Source: an uncultured beta proteobacterium (GTDB lineage Bacteria; Pseudomonadota; Gammaproteobacteria; Burkholderiales; Burkholderiaceae_C). Taken from it: DNA of 56,076 nucleotides. The position numbers and the translations under genes are program-made. Of this stretch, positions 26,840 through 37,519 are shown piece by piece. Location of the stretch: positions 1 to 56,076 of the forward strand of contig CAIKLM010000058.1 of assembly GCA_903828235.1 (NCBI GenBank), given 5' to 3'. The notes below the pieces were generated by a model that saw only the letters and a list, made by a program, of their open reading frames with translations, was not told the origin of the DNA and made no database searches. Each line of letters starts with the position of its first letter. Position 1 is the stretch's first letter.

Positions 26840-28434
26840 ATGCCCACGACCGCAACCGTCCCGTTCCCGTTCCTGAGCTCGACGCCGCGCTGCGCGGCGG
26901 CCGCCGCGTCTTCCTGCGCCAGGCGGGCTCGATGGGCCTGCTGGCCGGTGCCGGCGCGCCGCTGGCGCTGAACCTGCTGGCGGCCAGCCACGCCGCCGCG
27001 CAGGGCGCGCCCGACTACCGCGCCGTCGTCTGCGTGTTCCTGCTCGGCGGCAACGACAGCTTCAACATGGTACTGCCCACCGACAGCGCCAGCTGGGCGG
27101 CGTACACCGCCACGCGCAACCAGGCCCCCGACTCGATCGCGCTGCTGGCCCCGGGCACGGCACCGGTGGCCGGCGCCGCGGCCGGCTCGCCGGCGCGGCT
27201 GGGCGGCGTCCTGCCGATCAGCCCCATCGACGCCCAGGGCAGCAGCTTCGCGCTGCACCCGCTGATGGGCGCGCTGGTGCCGCTGTTCAACACCCAGCGC
27301 CGACTGGCCATCCTGCCCAACATCGGCCCGCTGATCCTGCCCACGACCAAGGCGCAGTTCGCGCTGCCCACGCACCGCAAGCCGGCCCGGCTGTTCTCGC
27401 ACAACGACCAGCAGAACACCTGGCAGGCGCTGGGCACCGAGGGCACCACGCGGGGCTGGGGCGGCCGCATCGGCGACCTGCTCGCCGCCGGCAACACGCG
27501 CGCGGCCTTCACGACCATCTCGGCCTCGGGCAACGCCGTGTTCCTGGCCGGCCAGACCGTGCGCCAGTACCAGATCGGCACCAACGGCGCGTTGCGCCTG
27601 GGCGCCGACTCGGCCGGCAACGTCTACGGCTCCGCGGCGGTGACCACGGCGCTGGAGCGCATCGCCTCGCGCAGCCGCGGTGGCCACGTGCTGGAGACCG
27701 ACCTGGCGGCCGTGTCCACGCGCGCCATCGAGGCCGAGGCGCTGCTGCGCAACGCGCTGCCGGCCCAGGGCTCGGCGCCGTTCGGCACGCCGCCGACCAG
27801 CGGCGCCTACAACCCGGCCAACGACCCGCTGCTGCGCTACACCAACCCGCTCACCGGCGCGGTCGGCGTCAACGGCCTGGCGCAGCAGCTGCAGGTCGTG
27901 GCGCGCATGATCGACGCCGGCCGCCGCGGGCTGACGGGGGTGCGCCGCCAGGTGTTCTTCGTCAGCATGGGCGGCTTCGACACGCACGACCTGCAGAACC
28001 GCAACCACGCCGACCTGATGGCGCGGCTGGCGCACGCGCTGGCCTACTTCGACGGCGTGCTCGGCGGCCTGGGCGCGCAGGGCAGCGTCACCACCTTCAC
28101 CGCCAGCGACTTCGGGCGCACCTTCACCAGCAACGGCGACGGCACCGACCACGGCTGGGGCTCGCACCACTTCGTGATGGGGGGCGCGGTGCGCGGCGGC
28201 AACCTCTACGGCCGCTTCCCGGTGCTGGCCACCAAGAACGCCGCGAACAACAACTTCGATGGCAGCGCCGACCAGCTGGGCAACGGCAGCCTGCTGCCCG
28301 TCAGCAGCGTCGACCAGCTCGGCGCCACGCTGGCGCGCTGGATGGGCGTGTCGGAGGCCGGGGTGACGGAGATCTTCCCGAACCTGGCGAACTGGAACGC
28401 CTCGGCGCGCGACCTGGGCTTCCTCAACGCCTGA
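26836..28434 (+). CDS. DUF1501 family exported protein
   Basis: 532 residues, translationally coupled to the DUF1800 gene. A Tat-like signal (GRRVFLRQAGSMGLLAGAG) precedes the DUF1501 domain, which belongs to the alkaline-phosphatase/sulfatase-like fold (VVCVFLLGGNDSFNMVLP, VSMGGFDTHDLQNRNHADLM, TFTASDFGRTFTSNGDGTDH, GWGSHHFVMGGAVRGG). The FGRTFTSNG...DHGWGSHH segment is the most conserved part and probably the metal site. Likely periplasmic or outer surface. Substrate unknown. Confidence 0.92.
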   Translation: MNAHDRNRPVPVPELDAALRGGRRVFLRQAGSMGLLAGAGAPLALNLLAASHAAAQGAPDYRAVVCVFLLGGNDSFNMVLPTDSASWAAYTATRNQAPDSIALLAPGTAPVAGAAAGSPARLGGVLPISPIDAQGSSFALHPLMGALVPLFNTQRRLAILPNIGPLILPTTKAQFALPTHRKPARLFSHNDQQNTWQALGTEGTTRGWGGRIGDLLAAGNTRAAFTTISASGNAVFLAGQTVRQYQIGTNGALRLGADSAGNVYGSAAVTTALERIASRSRGGHVLETDLAAVSTRAIEAEALLRNALPAQGSAPFGTPPTSGAYNPANDPLLRYTNPLTGAVGVNGLAQQLQVVARMIDAGRRGLTGVRRQVFFVSMGGFDTHDLQNRNHADLMARLAHALAYFDGVLGGLGAQGSVTTFTASDFGRTFTSNGDGTDHGWGSHHFVMGGAVRGGNLYGRFPVLATKNAANNNFDGSADQLGNGSLLPVSSVDQLGATLARWMGVSEAGVTEIFPNLANWNASARDLGFLNA

Positions 28435-28463
28435 TCGACCCCGGGGCCGGGCGGCGCCGCCGC

Positions 28464-29348
28464 TCAGCCGCCGGCAGCGCTGCGCCGGTACTGCCGCGGC
28501 GTCATGCCGAAGCGGGCGCGGAACACGCAGTTGAAGTGGCTCTGCGTGCGCCAGCCGCAGTCGGCCGCGATCTCGGCCACCGGGCGCGTGTCGCGGCGCA
28601 GCCGGCGCGCGGCCTCGCTGCAACGCATGGCCTGCACGGCGTCGGTCCAGGTGCGGCCGGTCTCGCGGCGGAAGAAGCGGCTGAAGGCGGCGGGGCTGAC
28701 GTGCGCGCGGCGCGCCGCGTCTTCCAGCGCCAGCTCGGTGTGCAGGTGCCGGTGCATCCAGGCCAGCACCTGGTCGATGCGGCGCAGCGGCTCGCCGTCG
28801 TCGCGCGCGCGCGGGGCCGCCCGCGTGGCCAGCGCCCGCAGCGCCGCGGGGTCGGCGGCGGCCTCCAGCAGCGCCGCGAACACCTGCATCAGCAGCGCCA
28901 GCCGTACGGCCGGCGCGGCGCCGTCCATCGCCGCCATCGCGGCGGTGGTGCGGGCGTGCGCCACGCCGCCCACCACCAGCCCGCGCGCGGCGCGCTGCAG
29001 CAGCGGCTGCAGCGGCGCCAGCTCGGGCAGCGGCGCCAGCGCCGCCAACGCCGGCGGGAACTGCAGCACGCAGGCGCGGAACGCCGGCTCGCCGCGGCCG
29101 GCGCGGCCGTCCCACAGGTGCGGCACCCAGGGGCCGACGAGCACCAGGTCGCCGTCGCCGAAGGGCTCGACGTGGTCGCCGACGAAGCGCAGCCCGTGGC
29201 CGCGCTGCACCCAGGTCAGCTCGGCCTGGGCGTGGCGGTGGCGCGCGCCGCCGAAGGCCCGCAGCTCCAGCGCCAGGAAGCGGAAGCTGGCCTCGGGGTG
29301 GTGAACCGGCTCTTCGATGACCTTCACGGTGCCAATTGTGGCGGCCAT
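28464..29348 (-). CDS. AraC family transcriptional regulator
   Basis: 294 residues. The N-terminal cupin sensor domain (about residues 10-120: HRHAQAELTWVQRGHG, GDLVLVGPWVPHLWD) precedes two C-terminal helix-turn-helix motifs (LALEDAARRAHVSPAAFSRF; PVAEIAADCGWRTQSHFNCV) and the usual GMTPRQYRR ending. The start at 29348 is the only sensible Met; the frame is open far upstream by GC bias alone. It is divergent from the GH13-PhyH-esterase-GH92 operon across 75 bases and is the likely local regulator of those genes. Confidence 0.92.
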   Translation of the reverse strand: MAATIGTVKVIEEPVHHPEASFRFLALELRAFGGARHRHAQAELTWVQRGHGLRFVGDHVEPFGDGDLVLVGPWVPHLWDGRAGRGEPAFRACVLQFPPALAALAPLPELAPLQPLLQRAARGLVVGGVAHARTTAAMAAMDGAAPAVRLALLMQVFAALLEAAADPAALRALATRAAPRARDDGEPLRRIDQVLAWMHRHLHTELALEDAARRAHVSPAAFSRFFRRETGRTWTDAVQAMRCSEAARRLRRDTRPVAEIAADCGWRTQSHFNCVFRARFGMTPRQYRRSAAGG

Positions 29349-29423
29349 GAGGTCATCACACAGCTTCTTTGGGTCATCGGCGACGCGGCCGGCAGTGCCC
29401 GGGGCACGCACACTCGCGCCGCC

Positions 29424-31087
<1,664 letters not shown>

Positions 31088-31091
<4 letters not shown>

Positions 31092-31891
31092 CCGACCTCG
31101 ACACGCCCCACCCCCTCGCCCCGGAACAGGTGGCGCAGTACCGCCGCGACGGCTTCATCAAGCTCAAGCAGGTGCTGAGCCCCGAGACGCTGGCGCACTA
31201 TGGCCGGCAGATCACGCGGCTGACCATCGAGCTCAACACCGAGCAGCGCCCGCTGTCCGAACGCAGCACCTACGACCGCGCCTTCCTGCAGGTGATGAAC
31301 CTGTGGGAGAAGAGCCCGCTGGTGGGCCGCTTCGTCATGGGCCGGCGGCTGGCGCACATCGCCGCGCAGCTGCTCGAGGTGGACGGCGTGCGCCTGTACC
31401 ACGACCAGTCGCTGTACAAGGAGCCCGGCGGCGGCCTGACGCCCGCGCACGCCGACCAGTTCTACTGGCCGCTGGCCACCGACCGCACCGTCACCGCGTG
31501 GATCCCGCTGCAGCCGGTGCCCGCCGAGATGGGCCCGCTGGGCTTCTGGCCGCGCAGCCAGCGCGAGGCCTTCGGGCGCGAACTGGCCATCGGCGACGAG
31601 AGCGAGGCCGTCATCGGCGAACACCTCGCGCGCCGCGGCTTCGCGTTCGAAGTCGGGCCCTTCGAGCTGGGCGAGATCAGCTTCCACGGCGGCTGGACCT
31701 TCCACAAGGCCGGCCCCAACCACTCGGCGCGGCCGCGCTCGGTGATGACCATCATCTACATGGACGCGGCGATGCGGATGGCGCAAAACCTGAGCCCGGT
31801 GCAGCGCAACGACGCCGACCAGTGGTGCCCCGGCGCGCGCGAGGGCGAGCCGATCGACACCCGCAAGAATCCCGTGGTCTGGGCCGCCTGA
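31088..31891 (+). CDS. Phytanoyl-CoA dioxygenase (PhyH) family protein
   Basis: 267 residues of the Fe(II)/2-oxoglutarate dioxygenase superfamily. The HxD iron pair is in TPAHADQFYW, and the distal His and 2-oxoglutarate region is in GGWTFHKAGPNHSARPRSV. N-terminal YRRDGFIKLKQVLSPETL is typical. Its start codon overlaps the GH13 stop codon, so it is translated with a glucosidase. PhyH relatives hydroxylate lipids, sugars or small metabolites; the substrate here is unknown, and its place in a glycan operon is notable. Confidence 0.9.
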
Positions 31892-31924
31892 ACAGGCTGT
31901 GGCCACCGACGAGGAGACCCCGCG

Positions 31925-32875
31925 ATGAACCTGGACGACCCGATGCGCCGCCGGCTGCTGGCCGCCGGCACGCTGCCCGCGCTGACCCTGGCTGGCGGCT
32001 GCGCCACGCCGGCCGCCGAGGCCCCCGCGCCGCTGCCGCGCGTGCCCGTGGGGCGCGTTGAGCGGCTGCCGGCGCTGGCCTCGCGCCACGTGACCCCGCG
32101 CACCGTGGACGTGTGGCTGCCGCGCGGCTACGACGGCACGCGGCCGCACGCCGTGCTGTACATGCACGACGGCCAGATGCTGTACGACGCCGCCACCACC
32201 TGGAACAAGCAGTCCTGGGAGGTGGCGCCCACGGTGCAGCGGCTCATCGACGCCGGCACGCTGCGCGACACGATCGTCGTCGGCGTGTGGAACACGGGCG
32301 AGTCGCGCTTCGCCGAGTACTTCCCGCAGGGCTTCGTCGAGCACGTGCCCGAGGGCCCGGCGCGCCAGGTGCTGCTGGCGCGCGGCTTCGCCAGCCGGCC
32401 GCCGCTGGCGGACGCCTACCTGCGCTTCCTGGTCACCGAGCTCAAGCCCGCCATCGACGCGCGCTACCGCACGCGCCCCGGGCGCGAGCACACCGCGGTG
32501 GCCGGCAGCAGCATGGGCGGGCTGATCTCGCTGTACGCGCTGTGCGAGCACCCGCAGGTGTTCGGCGGCGCGGGCTGTCTGTCCACGCACTGGATCGGCG
32601 GCTACGAGCGCAACGCCGAGATCCCGGCCGCCGCGCTGGCCTACCTGCGACGCAGGCTGCCGGCGCCGGGCGAGCACCGCATCTACATGGACCGCGGCAC
32701 CGCCGAGCTCGATGCGCTGTACGACGAGTCGCAGCCGCGGATCGACGCGCTGATGCGCGAGCGCGGCTTCGCGCCGCCGCTCTTCATGACCCGCGTGTTC
32801 GAGGGCGAGGGCCACAACGAGCGGGCCTGGGCGCGGCGGCTGGAAATCCCGCTGCGCCACCTGCTGGGCGCCTGA
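31925..32875 (+). CDS. Exported esterase (enterochelin esterase / esterase D-like)
   Basis: 316-residue alpha/beta hydrolase. The N-terminus (MRRRLLAAGTLPALTLAGGC) looks like a combined twin-arginine and lipoprotein signal, so the enzyme is probably periplasmic and lipid-anchored. The nucleophile is in AGSSMGG, and the His is in EGEGHNERAW. The family often removes acyl groups from carbohydrates or cleaves siderophores. GAGGAG 9 bases upstream supports the start. Its neighbours, GH13 and GH92, suggest a carbohydrate deacylase, which is inference. Confidence 0.9.
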   Translation: MNLDDPMRRRLLAAGTLPALTLAGGCATPAAEAPAPLPRVPVGRVERLPALASRHVTPRTVDVWLPRGYDGTRPHAVLYMHDGQMLYDAATTWNKQSWEVAPTVQRLIDAGTLRDTIVVGVWNTGESRFAEYFPQGFVEHVPEGPARQVLLARGFASRPPLADAYLRFLVTELKPAIDARYRTRPGREHTAVAGSSMGGLISLYALCEHPQVFGGAGCLSTHWIGGYERNAEIPAAALAYLRRRLPAPGEHRIYMDRGTAELDALYDESQPRIDALMRERGFAPPLFMTRVFEGEGHNERAWARRLEIPLRHLLGA

Positions 32876-35121
32876 TGGCGGCGTGGCCGCTGCTCCGGCG
32901 GCTGGCGCATGGGGCGCTGGCGTCTGCGCTGTCACTCACGGCGAGCCTGGCCCTGGCCGCCGGCACTGCCACCGGCACCGCCACCGAGCGCGACCCGGCC
33001 CGCTGGGTCAACCCCTTCATCGGCACCGACGGCACCGGCCACGTCACGCCGGCGGCGGCCGTGCCCTTCGGCATGGTGATGCCCGGCCCCGACCACGCCG
33101 ACCGCGGCTGGAGCTTCGCCAGCGGCTACCAGTGGCGCGCGCCGCAAGTGCTGGGCTTCTCGAACACCCACATCAGCGGCGCCGGCATCCCCGAGCTGGG
33201 CGACGTGCTGCTGATGCCCGTGCAGGGCGAGCCCTGGGGCCCGGACACGGCCTCGTTCGCCGCCGCGCCCGACAAGGCGCGCGAGGCGGCCTCGCCCGGC
33301 CACTACACCGTGCGGCTGCCGGCGCACGGCGTGACGGTGGAGCTGACGGCCACGCCCAAGGTGGCGCTGCACCGCTACCGCTTCGACCGCGGCGGCACGG
33401 TGCAGGTGCTGGTGGACCTGCAGCACGGCCTGCACTTCGTCGACGGCCCGCGCGTGACGCGCGCCGACGCACAGGTCGACGCCGCGCGCGGCGAGGTGCA
33501 CGGCACCGTCTGGAGCCGCAACTGGGTGGAGCGCGAGGCCAGCTTCGTGCTGCGCTTCGACCGCCCGGTGGCGCGGGTGCAGACCGTGGCGCCGCGGCCG
33601 GGCGAGCTGGCGCCGCGCTGGCTGCTGAGCTTCGACCTCGGCCCGGCGCGCGTGCTGCACGCGCGCGTGGCGCTCAGTACGGTGGACGTGGCCGGCGCGC
33701 GCGCCAACCTCGCCACCGCCGACGGCCTGGGCTTCGACGCCGCGCGGGCCCAGGCCCGGCGCGACTGGAACGCGCTGCTCGGCCGGCTGCAGCTGGACGC
33801 GCCGCCGCGCGAGAAGCGCATCCTGTACTCGGCCCTGTACCGCAGCCTCGTGCACCCGAGCGAGATCGCCGACGCCGACGGCCGCGTGCGCGGCGCAGCA
33901 GGCCGCGTCATCGCCGCGCCGGGCGGCCGCTACTACAGCACGCTGAGCCTGTGGGACACCTTCCGCGGCGTGCACCCGCTGCTCACGCTGGTGGCGCCCG
34001 AGCGCGTGGCCGGCATCGTGCAGACCATGCTGGCCCACCACGCCGAGATGGGCTACCTGCCGCTGTGGACGGCCTGGGGCCGCGAGACGCACACGATGAT
34101 CGGCAACCCGGCGCTGCCCGTCATCGCCGAGGCGGTGGCCAAGGGCCTGCACCGCCCGACGCCCGGGCTCGGCCGCGGCTTCGACGCCGCCGCGGCCCTG
34201 CGCGCGATGGTCGAGACCTCCACGCGCGAGCGCCCCGGCGCCCCGCCCTGGGCGCAGCGCGGCTGGGCCGAGCTCGACCGCCACGGCTACCTGCCCTTCG
34301 ACCGCGTGCCGGGCGAGTCGGTCAGCCTCACGGCCGAGCTGGGCATCGGCGACGACGCCGTGGCCCGCGTGGCGCGCGCGCTCGGCGACGAGGCCACGGC
34401 CACGCACTTTGCGCAGCGCGCCACCGGCTGGCGCCACCTGTGGGACGCGCAGACGCAGCAGCTGCGCGGCAAGGACAGCCAGGGCCGCTGGCGCGAGCCC
34501 TTCGACCCGCTGGTGCCCACGAGCCCGATGAACAACCCCGGCGACTACACCGAGGCCAACGCCTGGCAGTACACGCCCACGCCGGCGCTGCACGACGTGG
34601 CCGGCTTCATCCACGTGCTCGGCGGCGAGGCCGCGCTGGAGGCCTGGCTCGACCGCTTCTTCGCCGCGCCCTCGCTGGGCACCAACAAGTTCCTGGGCCA
34701 GGAGGCGCTGATCGGCCAGTACGCGCACGGCAACGAGCCCAGCCACCACATCGCGTGGCTGTACGCCTTCACCGCGCGACCCGACAAGGGCCACGCGCTG
34801 CTGCGCCGCATCGCGCGCGAGTTCTACGGCGACGGCCCCGACGGCCTGATCGGCAACGACGACTGCGGGCAGATGGGCGCCTGGCGCGTGCTGGCGGCGC
34901 TGGGCCTGTACCCGGTGATGCCGTCGCGCGGCGAGTGGGTGCTGGCGCCGCCGCTGGTGCGCCAGGCGCGGCTGGTGGTGCCCGGGCAGCCGGTGCTGGT
35001 GCTGCAGGGCGGCGACGCCGTGCCGGCCGGCGCCGTGCCGCGGCTGGACGGCCGCGCGCTCAGCCCCCGCGGCACGCCGCACGCCGAGCTGCTGCGCGGC
35101 GGCGTGCTGCGGTGGCACTGA
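32875..35121 (+). CDS. GH92 family glycoside hydrolase (alpha-mannosidase type)
   Basis: 748 residues with a signal peptide (LRRLAHGALASALSLTASLA), so exported. GH92 enzymes are Ca2+-dependent exo-alpha-mannosidases. Characteristic segments: VNPFIGTDGTGHVTPAAAVP, GFSNTHISGAG, SLWDTFRGVHPLLTL, and GNDDCGQMGAWRVLAALGLY. The start overlaps the esterase stop by one base (TGATG). It is the last gene of the operon and ends 5 bases from the convergent caspase gene. Mannoside specificity is a family-level inference. Confidence 0.93.
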   Translation: MAAWPLLRRLAHGALASALSLTASLALAAGTATGTATERDPARWVNPFIGTDGTGHVTPAAAVPFGMVMPGPDHADRGWSFASGYQWRAPQVLGFSNTHISGAGIPELGDVLLMPVQGEPWGPDTASFAAAPDKAREAASPGHYTVRLPAHGVTVELTATPKVALHRYRFDRGGTVQVLVDLQHGLHFVDGPRVTRADAQVDAARGEVHGTVWSRNWVEREASFVLRFDRPVARVQTVAPRPGELAPRWLLSFDLGPARVLHARVALSTVDVAGARANLATADGLGFDAARAQARRDWNALLGRLQLDAPPREKRILYSALYRSLVHPSEIADADGRVRGAAGRVIAAPGGRYYSTLSLWDTFRGVHPLLTLVAPERVAGIVQTMLAHHAEMGYLPLWTAWGRETHTMIGNPALPVIAEAVAKGLHRPTPGLGRGFDAAAALRAMVETSTRERPGAPPWAQRGWAELDRHGYLPFDRVPGESVSLTAELGIGDDAVARVARALGDEATATHFAQRATGWRHLWDAQTQQLRGKDSQGRWREPFDPLVPTSPMNNPGDYTEANAWQYTPTPALHDVAGFIHVLGGEAALEAWLDRFFAAPSLGTNKFLGQEALIGQYAHGNEPSHHIAWLYAFTARPDKGHALLRRIAREFYGDGPDGLIGNDDCGQMGAWRVLAALGLYPVMPSRGEWVLAPPLVRQARLVVPGQPVLVLQGGDAVPAGAVPRLDGRALSPRGTPHAELLRGGVLRWH

Positions 35122-35126
35122 GCCGC

Positions 35127-36047
35127 TCAGCCGCGGAAGGCCGGCGCCGCGGCCAGCGCGGCGGCGTCGGCCGGCGGGCCGAGCACGAAGAGGTTGGGGC
35201 TCTGGCTGGGCGGCATCGCGGCGCGCACCTGCGCGTGCAGCTGCGCCCAGCTGCCGCTGAAGCGGCCCAGGTTCCAGGTGCGCAGCAGCTGCTCGGTGAA
35301 GGCGCCGTTGTGCTCGCCGTCCATCGAGAACTGGTTGTCCTGGCAGCCCGAGATCAGCAGCACCGCCGGCCTGAAGGGCCCGGTCAGCGTGAGCGCCTGC
35401 GCCGCGGGGCCGTTGACGGCCACCTGCGCGAGCGCGGCGTCGGGGTCGTCCACGCGCGCGGCAGCGGCGGCCTTGAAGACGGCCGCCTGCAGCGCGTCGT
35501 ACTGCGCCTGGTGCGCGCCATAGACGCGCATCGCCACCGCGTCGGGCATCAGCTTCGGGCGCTGCCCCGGCGGGGGCGGCGGCGGCACACGCGCGCGCGT
35601 GACCGTGCCGCTGTGGCAGCTGTCGGACAGCACCACCACGCGCACGCCGGCGGCGAAGCGGCTGAGCTCGAAGTACAGCTCGTCGTCGAGCAGCTGGCCG
35701 TCCCACAGGCACCAGGTCTCGTCCTTGCGGTCGGCCTCGTCGCGGTTGGTGTCGGGCACCTGGCCGCCGTGGCCCGAGAACGAGAGCAGGAAGCGGTCGC
35801 CGGCCTTCAGCGCCTTGGCCGCGGCGCGCAGGCCCTTCAGCAGCGCGGCGCGCGTGCCCTTCTTCGTGAGCAGCACGGTGGCCGTGTAGCCCTGCTTGCC
35901 GGCCAGCGCGGCGAGGTCGCGCGCGTCGTTCTCGCAGGCCGCCAGCGGGCCTTCCCAGCCCTCGTAGTGCGCGGCGCCGACGGTGTTCAGGCCCAGGTGC
36001 AGCGACAGCGCGCGCGGGCGGATGGGGGTCTTCCTCGATGCGGTCAT
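35127..36047 (-). CDS. Caspase-like peptidase C14 family protein (orthocaspase/metacaspase type)
   Basis: 306 residues. The catalytic His is in FSGHGG (His93) and the catalytic Cys in SDSCHSG (Cys144), the p20-like dyad of the caspase/metacaspase clan. Basic-residue-cleaving relatives have acidic pockets; DTNRDEADRKDETW follows the His strand. A PPPPPPG run sits after the Cys, probably a loop or processing segment. GCQDNQFSMDGEHNGAFTEQ is also typical of bacterial C14 proteins. No signal peptide is visible. Role unknown; it lies between a glycan operon and a MATE exporter. Confidence 0.9.
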   Translation of the reverse strand: MTASRKTPIRPRALSLHLGLNTVGAAHYEGWEGPLAACENDARDLAALAGKQGYTATVLLTKKGTRAALLKGLRAAAKALKAGDRFLLSFSGHGGQVPDTNRDEADRKDETWCLWDGQLLDDELYFELSRFAAGVRVVVLSDSCHSGTVTRARVPPPPPPGQRPKLMPDAVAMRVYGAHQAQYDALQAAVFKAAAAARVDDPDAALAQVAVNGPAAQALTLTGPFRPAVLLISGCQDNQFSMDGEHNGAFTEQLLRTWNLGRFSGSWAQLHAQVRAAMPPSQSPNLFVLGPPADAAALAAAPAFRG

Positions 36048-36131
36048 GGTGGTCTCTCGTCGTGCGGGGCTGCCATCATGCGCCTCGGGTGCGGCCTTGC
36101 GCATCCCTAGCGGCGGGCCTGCGCGCGGCCG

Positions 36132-37499
36132 ATGACCCAGCCCACATCCCCCACCCGATCCTCGCCCCGCCTGGTGGCCCTGGCCGCGCCGCTGCTGCTG
36201 GAGCTGCTGCTGGCCATGCTCGTGGGCATCGCGGGCACGGCGCTGGCGGCGCGGCTGTCCGACGCGCACGGCGCCGGCTTCGCGCTGGCGCACCACGTGT
36301 TCGGCGCGCTGTTCCTGCTGTTCCGCATCGTCGGCGCCGGGGCCGGTGTGGTGCTGACGCAGGCGCTGGGCGCCGGCCGCCGCGACGAGGCCGACCGCGT
36401 GGCGCGCGCGCTGCTCGGCGCCGGCACCTGGATCGGCCTGGCCGTGGCCGCACCCGCCGCGCTGGCCGCGGCGCCGCTGATGCGGCTGATGAACGCGCCG
36501 CCCGAGGTGCTGCCGCTGGCCGCGACACTGCTGGTGGCGCTGGCGCCGGTGCTGGTGCTCGACGCCTGGACTGCCAGCCTGACCAGCGTGCTGCGCAGCC
36601 ACCTGCGCGCGCGCGACACGCTGGCGGTGATGGCCGCGATGCAGGCGCTGCAGCTGCTGCTGATGGGGCCGCTGATGCTGGGCTGGGGCCCGGTGCCGGC
36701 GCTCGGGCTGCCGGGCTTCGCGCTGGCGGTGCTGCTGTCGCGCGCGCTGGCCGTCGGGATGCTGCTGGCGATGTGGCGGGCGCGGCTGGGCCTGGTGCCG
36801 CAGGCGGCCGACTGGTGGCGCTGGCGGGCACCCGAGTTGCGCGCGGTGGCGCGCATCGGCCTGCCCGGCGCGGCCGAGAACGCGGCCTACCGGCTGGCCT
36901 TCCTGGTGAGCGTGGCGGTGGTGGGGCAGATGGGCGCGGCGGCGCTGGCCACCCACGCCTACGCGCAGCAGGTGATCATGGTGGTGCTGCTGTTCGGGCT
37001 GGCCACCGGGCTGTCGGTGGAGGTCATCGTCGGCCACCTGGTGGGCGCCGGGCGGCTGCACGAGGCGCACGCGCTCGTGAAGCGGGCGCTGGCGCGGGGG
37101 CTGGCGGTGAGCGTGGCCGTGGCCGCGGCGGCCGCGCTGCTGGGGCCCTGGGTGATGCCGCTGTTCACGCAAGACGCCGCCATCGCCGCCGCGGCCGTGA
37201 CCTTGCTGTGGTGGACGGTGCTGCTCGAGCCCGGCCGCACCTTCAACCTCGTCGTCATCAACGCGCTGCGCGCCGCGGGCGACGCGCGCTACCCGGTGCA
37301 GGTGGGCGCCGTCAGCATGGCCGTGGTGTTGGCCGGCGGCAGCTGGCTGCTGGGCAGCGTGCTCGGCTGGGGCCTGGTGGGCGTGTGGATCGCCTACGCG
37401 GCCGACGAGTGGCTGCGCGGGCTGCTGATGTGGCGGCGCTGGGTGCGGCTGCAGTGGGTGCCGATGGCGCGGCAGAGCCGGCGGCGGCTGGCGCGCTGA
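36132..37499 (+). CDS. MATE family efflux transporter
   Basis: 455 residues with about twelve hydrophobic helices in two MATE halves (SPRLVALAAPLLLELLLAML at the start; FNLVVINALRAAGDARYPVQ in the second half). It exports cationic compounds or metabolites using a Na+ or H+ gradient. It is divergent from the caspase gene across 84 bases, and I see no clear promoter in that gap. The substrate cannot be read from sequence. Confidence 0.92.
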   Translation: MTQPTSPTRSSPRLVALAAPLLLELLLAMLVGIAGTALAARLSDAHGAGFALAHHVFGALFLLFRIVGAGAGVVLTQALGAGRRDEADRVARALLGAGTWIGLAVAAPAALAAAPLMRLMNAPPEVLPLAATLLVALAPVLVLDAWTASLTSVLRSHLRARDTLAVMAAMQALQLLLMGPLMLGWGPVPALGLPGFALAVLLSRALAVGMLLAMWRARLGLVPQAADWWRWRAPELRAVARIGLPGAAENAAYRLAFLVSVAVVGQMGAAALATHAYAQQVIMVVLLFGLATGLSVEVIVGHLVGAGRLHEAHALVKRALARGLAVSVAVAAAAALLGPWVMPLFTQDAAIAAAAVTLLWWTVLLEPGRTFNLVVINALRAAGDARYPVQVGAVSMAVVLAGGSWLLGSVLGWGLVGVWIAYAADEWLRGLLMWRRWVRLQWVPMARQSRRRLAR

Positions 37500-37519
37500 G
37501 CGCAGCGCCCCGCGCCGGT

